Shown: positions 57,824 to 64,000 of the stretch, piece by piece
How positions within the stretch are numbered: the first letter of the stretch is position 1
Layout of the letters: each line of letters opens with the position of its first letter
Source: a virus
DNA length: 64,000 nucleotides
Virus record (IMG/VR): IMGVR_UViG_3300047548_000314
Coordinates: 19,845-83,844 of that record
Reading direction: 5' to 3' (one strand)
Made by a program: the position numbers and the translations under genes
Notes under the pieces: generated by a model
Database searches by the model: none
Told to the model about the DNA's origin: nothing
Seen by the model: the letters and a program-made list of their open reading frames with translations, nothing else

Positions 57824-58375
57824 TTAAGTTTTACCCATTTCTTTCCAGGATAACCCCAAACTAATCCAATCGTCTTCGTGAAATAACTTGACTACGTTCT
57901 CTCCAGGATAACCATTCTCATTTGTAATTGACATACTTGCGTTATTCCACCAGTTATTTCCAGCTAATACACTTTCTGCTTCTTCACTGACGATTGAATA
58001 TCTAACACCCTCGCTCATCGCACTAGCCAATACCATATCAGTAATACGTATTCTATTTTCCATTATAGCATTTAACTTGTTTAAAACTACCATTGCTACA
58101 ACTTGGTCCCAGGGTTCTTCTGGTAGTTCACAAACTCTTATGCCCGCCATTTTGTATTTGTTGATAGATTCAGTATCTAAACAGTGAACAAAGATACAAT
58201 CACTGAATATACATTTCAGATAATGTAATATCCTGTCCATAGCCACTTGCTGTTCTCTTGCACTGTCTGTATCTATGAGCATAGATAACGTAATGTCATA
58301 GGTATTAACGTAAAACTCCTTTTTGAAGTGTAGTGCAGCGTGAAAATAGAAGTCTCGTTCAATCCTAGTGTTCAT
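57824..58375 (-). CDS. conserved phage hypothetical protein (183 aa)
   Basis: Begins M-N-T-R-I-E-R-D-F-Y-F-H-A-A-L-H-F-K. Alternating strands and helices with D-C-I-F-V-H-C-L-D-T near 60 and L-G-L-S-W-K-E-M-G-K-T at the end. ATG overlaps the previous stop by four bases. Similar proteins seem to sit near tail genes in T4-like aquatic phages; function unknown. Confidence 0.65.
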   Translation of the reverse strand: MNTRIERDFYFHAALHFKKEFYVNTYDITLSMLIDTDSAREQQVAMDRILHYLKCIFSDCIFVHCLDTESINKYKMAGIRVCELPEEPWDQVVAMVVLNKLNAIMENRIRITDMVLASAMSEGVRYSIVSEEAESVLAGNNWWNNASMSITNENGYPGENVVKLFHEDDWISLGLSWKEMGKT

Positions 58376-58614
58376 AATTTATCCGACTGAATGTTGATTT
58401 GATTGTTTAGTTTTTGCTTAGCGAACATCTCATCCATCTTTTTAGAATATTGACCTCTATAGCTTTCAATCACCATCTGTAATTGATGAATTAATGGACC
58501 ATTACCAGTTCGATATGCAAAAGTCAATTTGTTCATTAATCCAGATATGGTATCTTGCAATTCTTCTAGTGACTTGTCAGCAAGCGTAGATTTATCAATG
58601 AATGGATGTTCCAT
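58372..58614 (-). CDS. hypothetical helical protein (80 aa)
   Basis: Long helices with heptad-like leucines (L-E-E-L-Q-D-T-I-S-G-L-M-N-K-L) and a Gln/Asn/Lys-rich tail. Starts one base after the stop of the structural protein gene, so probably late. May be a small tail or assembly factor. Confidence 0.65.
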   Translation of the reverse strand: MEHPFIDKSTLADKSLEELQDTISGLMNKLTFAYRTGNGPLIHQLQMVIESYRGQYSKKMDEMFAKQKLNNQINIQSDKL

Positions 58615-58615
58615 A

Positions 58616-59896
58616 TTACCAGTTATTCAGTTGTATTCTTTTCCAAATGTCAGGACCAACGTATACAGTTGCTACAGCGTCTACATTTGTTTTATTACCA
58701 ACTGCGTATTCAGTTCCTGCAATACCATTAAAGCGACTTTGACTTATAGTAATGTTGGGTGAACTAATAGTCTTGATATAATAAACTTCATTCTCAAGAA
58801 TATTAGTATTTCCACTATCAGTATTTCCAGTAAAGATGATCGGAGAGTTTTCAGTTAGATCAACTGTGCTGCTCAGTTTGATGATGTTGCCGGTTGAATA
58901 AGTGTTAATTACATCTTTTTCTTCGATGTTTGCTGAAAAATTGTTAGTGCATACATACATATAGCTGACAGGGTTTAAATACATATTACCACTGTCAGCA
59001 GAAAGATTTACGTTTCCGCCTCCCGCAGTTGATGAGATAGTAAAAGTGTTTCCATTTACAATATTATTGATATAGTAAGTAGTATCTTCTGTGATACCGC
59101 CTAGTAGTTCGCCGGTAAATGTTACGGGCATATCAATATACATACTGCTAGTGCTTGACGTTAATATCTCATCATTTGCATAAGTATTTGTAATTGATAG
59201 TTGAGATTGTGAGGTCCCTACACTAACAGTACCTGTTACGTCGCCTGGAATCCCAGTCGGGGGAGGATTTCTATTTACTATCTGTGTTGATTGGAATGGT
59301 CTATTAATAGGTGATACTGTAATAGTATTACCACAATCAATAGTGCTGAATGTGTATTCAAGTATTTGAGTATTTGCGGGCGCAGTCAATGTTGCAGTGT
59401 TTGCAACATTAGCATAATTCTCAAGTAAAGTTACACCAAAGTTATTGTTACTACTTACACATTGACTGGGCAACGACACAGTAGCATCAGTATTAGCTAT
59501 AGTAAGTCTTACAACAACATTACTTTCTGTGTTAGTAGGAGCCCAACTGCCAAATTGTAACAAAACATCCTGAGTGACAGTACCATAATGCACATCTGCT
59601 TTGTTAACATCGACTAACACTGTACCTGAAAGAGCGTTTCCTAAATTATATGTAGTAGCTCTAAATCCTCTAGTCGATAAATTGCTAATCAATGTATTAG
59701 CCATATCATTGTTTAATGTCGAATTATCTAGTGCAGCTTTCAATACAACTTTGTTTTGCAGGTCAGTGATTTCCGCACTGGCAGTATTCAAGTTGGTTTT
59801 TATTTGAGTAAAGTTATCACGGAACCCCTGAGAACTATTGTTTTTCCCGGGTATTGGATAATTTACGTTGATGCCGTTAGTGTTAATCTGACTCAT
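58616..59896 (-). CDS. tail/baseplate structural protein with FTG-TYYI modules
   Basis: 426 residues, rich in Thr, Asn and Ser. The N-terminus (I-N-V-N-Y-P-I-P-G-K-N-N-S-S-Q-G-F-R-D-N-F) is typical of a virion protein in T4-like aquatic phages. Two modules of the type P-V-T-F-T-G ... T-Y-Y-I-N-N-I ... I-S-S (near 255 and 355) also occur in the 940-residue neighbour. Ends in a hydrophobic strand. Late promoter upstream. Confidence 0.75.
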   Translation of the reverse strand: MSQINTNGINVNYPIPGKNNSSQGFRDNFTQIKTNLNTASAEITDLQNKVVLKAALDNSTLNNDMANTLISNLSTRGFRATTYNLGNALSGTVLVDVNKADVHYGTVTQDVLLQFGSWAPTNTESNVVVRLTIANTDATVSLPSQCVSSNNNFGVTLLENYANVANTATLTAPANTQILEYTFSTIDCGNTITVSPINRPFQSTQIVNRNPPPTGIPGDVTGTVSVGTSQSQLSITNTYANDEILTSSTSSMYIDMPVTFTGELLGGITEDTTYYINNIVNGNTFTISSTAGGGNVNLSADSGNMYLNPVSYMYVCTNNFSANIEEKDVINTYSTGNIIKLSSTVDLTENSPIIFTGNTDSGNTNILENEVYYIKTISSPNITISQSRFNGIAGTEYAVGNKTNVDAVATVYVGPDIWKRIQLNNW

Positions 59897-59913
59897 ATTA
59901 ATAATTCCATAAT

Positions 59914-59922
59914 GTATTTATT
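59914..59922 (-). promoter_or_regulatory. late-type promoter AATAAATAC
   Basis: AATAAATAC at 59922-59914, overlapping the end of the 940-residue gene; leader about 13 bases. Confidence 0.6.
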
Positions 59923-62743
59923 ACTGTGTTTTATCGGATAAAATAGTTTGCCTAGGGAACCAAACATAAAAGTTCTTAGAATCCTTAGGATCGGGTACAG
60001 GAGTAGCACTAGGCAAGCCTATCCAGGCGGGAGGATTAAGATTATTATCATAATCATAGCTTGTGCTTTTGTCTACTGTGAATCTATCAATCTTGAAGTT
60101 AATCTTATTTAGAACGAAGGGCGTTCCAGCAGGAGTTGTCCAATTATTTTCAATATTTTCTTTGATGATTTCACTATACGCAACTTCTAAGAATGTTACA
60201 TCCATACTACCAGTTGAATCAACTAATGTGTATGCCTGTCCCTCTATTGTCTCGCTAATAATAATTTCAGTTTCAGAAACTATTTGTTTAATATAATAAG
60301 TTTGATTGTTAACAATGTTACCATATGTTTTACCAGTAAATATTAATGGCTTGTTTACTATAAAGCCCTCAGTGCTATCCACTGTAATGATATTATCGAT
60401 ACTCTTAGTTTGTGTAGCTTGTGTTGTGTAGGATCGTCTTGGTTTTGTATAGCATATTACCCAAGCCGGCGTGAATCCTAAGCTAGATCCATTTAGTTGC
60501 TGACTTGTCATCCATAATGGCAATACGTAAGTATTTTGTTCCTGCCCCAACTCATCAATAACTTGTTGACGCATATTAGGAAGACTATTCGGATATAATG
60601 TTTGTGCAAAGCCCGGGGTTAAACTTGTATAATAATCTTGCCCATTTGGATTCATTATATAGCTAGTATATAAATTAGTCTCGCTAGTATACCACTGACC
60701 CAAATATAATGGGATAGGTCTTGGCCAATCAATCTGCTTTGAAATACTAACACCGTTTGGATTAATAATCAATGTTTGATCGAAAACATTAAACTCAATA
60801 TCTTTATTATAGTTTACTAGATTATCATACACTACACTGTATAACACTTCATATATTATTTCGCCGGTGTTCTCATCACGCGCTATTGCTGTTCTCAATT
60901 CACCTAAAGTTATGTTTCTCCAATAGTGATTTTTAGTAACTGCTGCAACATATTCGTCAAAATTACTGGCATTTATTCCATATGCGTGTTCATATATAAT
61001 TGAACTTGCCTTGCCAAAATTACTATCGTCCGGTCTATAAATGAATTCATTCGGAATCAACTCAGTATTGTTTAACAATGACGCTAATAAGTCTCGGTCT
61101 TCAACACTAGGAGTGCATTTAATATATAATGTATCCATCGGTTGACTAAACTTCTGAAATACTGTAATTGTAAACTCTTTGGTACTATTGACAACTGGAT
61201 AATTCGGTGAATACGCTTTTACCGTAAAAGTAAAAGTTGTTGAATCTCCTTGTTCCAATAAATCAGTTGTGGGCTGAAATGCCACAACGCCGGTTATTTC
61301 ACCGTTCTCTTGAAGAACTAAATTAGGTGGCAACGAACCCGAGTCAATAGTATATTGAAGATCAAGATCGCAAACCGCTTGTATTTTGAAAACACTAGTA
61401 GTATCGTTAAAAATTGTTCCTAGGTTGTTATTAGAAAGCCAAATTATATCACCACCTACGTTGTCTCTTAAGTAAAATGAAAAACTATAGAAAGGAGACT
61501 GAACAGATGGATAAACTCTTTTTCTTACTGCCGCATTAAACTCAAATTTTCCTATACTATTATCTGCAATAATAGGATATCCGGTAATCCACCCTGAAGA
61601 AGTATCGCCGGTCAATCCATTTGGTAAATCAGTGAATACATATTCAACATCATCTTCGTCAAAATCATATCCTAATATCCTAAATGAAAACAGATTATCG
61701 CTACTATATTTTCCTATATAAGCAGGGGTGTTTGGCGGATAGGTTGTTCCCTTACTGTTAGGAGGAAAAGAATAATAATTATAATTAATGTCATTTTCAT
61801 ATATGTTATAGCTTAATGGTCTGGTATTGAGTGCTGTAGGTATGCGAGAATGTATTGGCCTACCGGGTCCGCCCTCAGGAATTGGTAAGTTTTGATTTAT
61901 AATAACCATTCTATATGCACGTATACTTGAACCATATGCACTTTGTAGTTTAAGAGTAAAGCTATAAGTTTTTTTAGTTGGAGTTCCTACCTGATAATCA
62001 GGTAAAGTTATGTTCATATATCCTGTATCGTTTTCTAATCCAAATGTAGGACCATCTACTGACGTTGAAATAGTGAATGTTGTACTGTTAATTACTGATT
62101 TAACATAATACGTGAAATTAGCTACAATACCACCAAACGTGTCTCCAGTGAAGTTAATTGGTCTACCTGCAAAAAAGCCAGATGTATTATAACAAATAAT
62201 AGTGTTGTCTTTAGTTTCCGTTGCAGAAGTATTAATCAATCCGGCGTTTGTTAGATAGATAGGAGGTTCTGGGTATCCCCTAATAAGCCCATACTGATTA
62301 ATTTCAAGCCCCGGAGGCAATTTACCTTGTATGAGTCTAATTAAGATATCAGTATTGGGTATTGGATTAGTATATTCGATTTGCAATTCAGTCCATATAC
62401 TATCAATCGTAGTAAGAATATTCCCAGCCGGGGTAGTGAATTCAGGGGCATCTATACCAGACATTAATATAGAAAATGTCCTATCGTTAATATTTCCTAA
62501 ATTATCGGTAATTCGCACTACAAATGTACTTATTGTGTTTTCAAAAACGGGATTGCTGATTCCATATATAATCCCGTTGTCAGTAATTTGTAATCCATCT
62601 GGTAAATTACCACTTATGATCGCAAACGTTAATGAAGTTGCAGGCGCTACCGGCTCAGCCTCGAGGAACACAGGTATAATTTTAGATCCAGAAGGGAATG
62701 AACCTATTTGTCCTGCACTAGTAATCCAAACTGGTTGAGCCAT
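59921..62743 (-). CDS. large tail protein with Ig-like (He_PIG) repeats
   Basis: 940 residues. Repeats of the type L-P-D-G-L-Q-I-T-D-N-G-I-I-Y-G, L-P-P-G-L-E-I-N-Q-Y-G-L-I-R-G and L-P-P-N-L-V-L-Q-E-N-G-E-I-T-G, each followed by a strand segment, are putative Ig (He_PIG) domains. Two FTG/TYY modules are inserted near 195 and 790. The central part has many Tyr and Pro. Likely a baseplate or fibre component that touches the host surface. Confidence 0.8.
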   Translation of the reverse strand: MAQPVWITSAGQIGSFPSGSKIIPVFLEAEPVAPATSLTFAIISGNLPDGLQITDNGIIYGISNPVFENTISTFVVRITDNLGNINDRTFSILMSGIDAPEFTTPAGNILTTIDSIWTELQIEYTNPIPNTDILIRLIQGKLPPGLEINQYGLIRGYPEPPIYLTNAGLINTSATETKDNTIICYNTSGFFAGRPINFTGDTFGGIVANFTYYVKSVINSTTFTISTSVDGPTFGLENDTGYMNITLPDYQVGTPTKKTYSFTLKLQSAYGSSIRAYRMVIINQNLPIPEGGPGRPIHSRIPTALNTRPLSYNIYENDINYNYYSFPPNSKGTTYPPNTPAYIGKYSSDNLFSFRILGYDFDEDDVEYVFTDLPNGLTGDTSSGWITGYPIIADNSIGKFEFNAAVRKRVYPSVQSPFYSFSFYLRDNVGGDIIWLSNNNLGTIFNDTTSVFKIQAVCDLDLQYTIDSGSLPPNLVLQENGEITGVVAFQPTTDLLEQGDSTTFTFTVKAYSPNYPVVNSTKEFTITVFQKFSQPMDTLYIKCTPSVEDRDLLASLLNNTELIPNEFIYRPDDSNFGKASSIIYEHAYGINASNFDEYVAAVTKNHYWRNITLGELRTAIARDENTGEIIYEVLYSVVYDNLVNYNKDIEFNVFDQTLIINPNGVSISKQIDWPRPIPLYLGQWYTSETNLYTSYIMNPNGQDYYTSLTPGFAQTLYPNSLPNMRQQVIDELGQEQNTYVLPLWMTSQQLNGSSLGFTPAWVICYTKPRRSYTTQATQTKSIDNIITVDSTEGFIVNKPLIFTGKTYGNIVNNQTYYIKQIVSETEIIISETIEGQAYTLVDSTGSMDVTFLEVAYSEIIKENIENNWTTPAGTPFVLNKINFKIDRFTVDKSTSYDYDNNLNPPAWIGLPSATPVPDPKDSKNFYVWFPRQTILSDKTQ

Positions 62744-62751
62744 AATAATCC

Positions 62752-63375
62752 TTAGGTTAACGCCTTTAACGCAATTGCATAATGATGCTGTCTATCAGCA
62801 AGACCATTAGTGCCGCCATTTATTCTACGAGTTAATCCAACAAAGTCACCCTTGTCAGCATAAATGTTTAACTTGTTCACATCCCAGAACCAAGCCGCAC
62901 TTGCTACTGCACCTTCAGGAGTCTCAAGATATTGAATAGCTTCATCAAGTGTTTTACCAATTGCAGTTGCAAAGCGTGTATAATTATTGCGGCCGGTTAA
63001 TTGAATTAATCCACGACCGCAGAACTTATATCCGTCGCCTGAACTTTCTGGACCATTGCCCATACGATTCGCATACACTTTATTTGCAATCTTTTGCGGA
63101 TTGCGAGCATATGGTTGCGCACTTGCAACTGTGGGAAAATACTTCTTGAATGTTCTGTTTAGTGCTTGTGCAGAATAATTCAATCCTTCTTTGGTGAAGT
63201 TGAAACCACCAGACTCGTGTGCTACTTGAGCAAGAAACGCAGCCATTCTTTTTGGATTAGCAAAAAGATCATAGTGACTACCAACTGTGTTCAACGGCTC
63301 AACATATTTTGCAAGAGTCGCTGCTTTAGTTGATGGACATAATTGTTTCAACAAGTCTAGTGTTACTTGAGTCAT
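62752..63375 (-). CDS. GH19-type endolysin
   Basis: 207 residues. A-H-E-S-G-G-F-N-F near 52 holds the first catalytic Glu of family 19 chitinase-like lysozymes; G-R-G-L-I-Q-L-T-G-R-N-N-Y near 122 is the substrate cleft motif. N-terminal helix L-L-K-Q-L-C-P. No signal peptide, so it needs a holin (candidate at 51.5 kb). Cuts peptidoglycan at lysis; the position in a tail operon also fits a virion lysin. Confidence 0.9.
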   Translation of the reverse strand: MTQVTLDLLKQLCPSTKAATLAKYVEPLNTVGSHYDLFANPKRMAAFLAQVAHESGGFNFTKEGLNYSAQALNRTFKKYFPTVASAQPYARNPQKIANKVYANRMGNGPESSGDGYKFCGRGLIQLTGRNNYTRFATAIGKTLDEAIQYLETPEGAVASAAWFWDVNKLNIYADKGDFVGLTRRINGGTNGLADRQHHYAIALKALT

Positions 63376-63548
63376 TATGGCCTCCCTTGACCTCGATATG
63401 CCTTATAGCTTCTACGCTTGTTTTTATTCATAGTACCAAACTTAATACTGTTTCTACTAAGACCAATCGTAGTCTTTCCCTTTACTTGATCTGAAAAAGA
63501 TACTTTATTTCCTTTGTTAGAACCGCCACTTGATTTTGGTTTTGCCAT
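63375..63548 (-). CDS. small basic late protein (57 aa)
   Basis: M-A-K-P-K-S-S-G-G-S-N-K-G-N then a Lys/Arg-rich end (K-N-K-R-R-S-Y-K-A-Y-R-G-Q-G-R-P). GGAG before the ATG and a late-type promoter upstream; the stop overlaps the endolysin ATG. Strong positive charge suggests nucleic acid or peptidoglycan contact. Confidence 0.65.
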   Translation of the reverse strand: MAKPKSSGGSNKGNKVSFSDQVKGKTTIGLSRNSIKFGTMNKNKRRSYKAYRGQGRP

Positions 63549-63569
63549 TTTATATTCTCCTATATATAA

Positions 63570-63578
63570 GTATTTATT
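63570..63578 (-). promoter_or_regulatory. late-type promoter AATAAATAC
   Basis: AATAAATAC at 63578-63570, leader about 17 bases with AGGAG. Confidence 0.6.
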
Positions 63579-63584
63579 GTTTAG

Positions 63585-64000
63585 TTAAAAGAACATCATA
63601 AGCATATTGCCTGTGCTAGGTACAGCAACAGTGTAAGTTATGATCAATGCACCTTGCGCGCCATTTCCGCCATTACCAGTACTATATCCGCCGCCGCCAC
63701 CGCCGCCGCCATAATTACCAGCAGACCCGCCTATATAATTAGCAGTAGTGCCATAACCCCCGCCGCCGCCGCCACCACCTGACCCTGCAGTGCCTCCTGC
63801 GGTGATGGTATATTCAGTACCATTACCTCCAGCGCCGCCGCTGCCTCCAGTACCACTAGTAACAGAGTAGCCGCCACCACCGCCGCCGCCATTTGAACCT
63901 ACTCCCCCTGCAGGAGTGCCAGATGAACCACCAGTACCTCCAGCTGCACCTAGATATGTTAATCCGCCATTACCACCATTGCCGCTAGACGTAGTAGTAC
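63585..64000 (-). CDS. glycine-rich tail adhesin-like protein (5' end beyond window)
   Basis: 138 visible C-terminal residues. Runs of six to eight Gly alternate with short Thr/Ser/Asn/Tyr segments (G-Y-S-V-T-S-G-T, G-T-E-Y-T-I-T-A), then A-L-I-I-T-Y-T-V-A-V and a hydrophobic M-L-M-M-F-F end. Glycine-rich fans of this kind form receptor-binding tips of T4-like adhesins. The A-L-I-I-T-Y strand before the end is typical. The GGC/GGT repeats make the DNA prone to recombination. Confidence 0.7.
   Translation of the reverse strand, partial: TTTSSGNGGNGGLTYLGAAGGTGGSSGTPAGGVGSNGGGGGGGYSVTSGTGGSGGAGGNGTEYTITAGGTAGSGGGGGGGGYGTTANYIGGSAGNYGGGGGGGGYSTGNGGNGAQGALIITYTVAVPSTGNMLMMFF

Noticed and set aside
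63600-63990. Short repeated GCC/CCG units as a possible CRISPR or satellite
   Set aside because: They are glycine codons of the adhesin-like protein; no spacer-repeat structure exists.
1-64000. CRISPR arrays, tRNA genes, rRNA genes, insertion sequences
   Set aside because: None recognised on either strand by eye; short or divergent tRNAs could have been missed without a search tool.

Overview
The window is most likely part of a large T4-like contractile-tailed phage (myovirus) infecting a Gram-negative bacterium. The T4 replication set is recognisable: ATP-dependent DNA ligase, family B DNA polymerase (gp43), sliding clamp (gp45), clamp loader subunit (gp44), RNase H and a DsbA-like protein. 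Several genes follow T4-type late promoters (TATAAATA or GATAAATAC), and PhoH, a GroES-like co-chaperonin and a ClpA-like ATPase are typical of T4-like phages of aquatic bacteria. The phage encodes a signal-peptide-bearing beta-barrel ending in Phe, which fits a host with an outer membrane. Almost all genes lie on the minus strand in tight, stop/start-overlapping operons. The plus-strand genes are PhoH and five of the seven mobile homing endonucleases.

Layout. 1-6.3 kb: DNA ligase (3' end cut off), a ladder of tiny paralogous proteins, a PP-loop ATPase and small early genes. 6.4-12.9 kb: an HNH endonuclease, small early genes, RNase H, an adenine methyltransferase overlapping a putative restriction enzyme, and UV damage endonuclease. 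12.8-15.8 kb: sugar epimerase, glycosyltransferase and methyltransferase. 15.9-28 kb: QueE, phosphoribosyltransferase, QueD, cytidylyltransferase, FolE, a second PTPS-like protein and a DpdA-like transglycosylase, with glycosyltransferases and two endonucleases between them. 28-32 kb: clamp, polymerase, DsbA-like protein. 32-48 kb: late genes whose products begin with a short tag ending in (L/I)xE, including two amidoligase-like giants, together with Dps, a porin-like protein and a nucleotidyltransferase. 48-58 kb: ClpA-like, DnaJ-like, holin-like, PhoH, gp44, co-chaperonin and a PolIII-alpha-like fragment. 58-64 kb: tail or baseplate structural proteins, GH19 endolysin and a glycine-rich adhesin-like protein (cut off).

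How it works together. FolE, QueD, QueE and DpdA form most of a pathway that would replace some genomic guanines with a 7-deazaguanine. No ordinary QueC is seen in the window, so the final base could be a carboxy or amido form, or could depend on host enzymes. Early genes use sigma70-like promoters with TTGACA and 17-bp spacers.

The most interesting non-coding signal is a compact two-hairpin leader RNA in front of four homing endonucleases, with base pairs that change together between copies. A fifth endonuclease has its late promoter inside an inverted repeat that would hide its ribosome site in read-through RNA. The most interesting protein signal is the shared N-terminal tag on late proteins, which resembles the capsid-targeting and prohead-protease sites of T4 internal proteins. 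Functional calls rest on motifs read by eye; no database search was possible.
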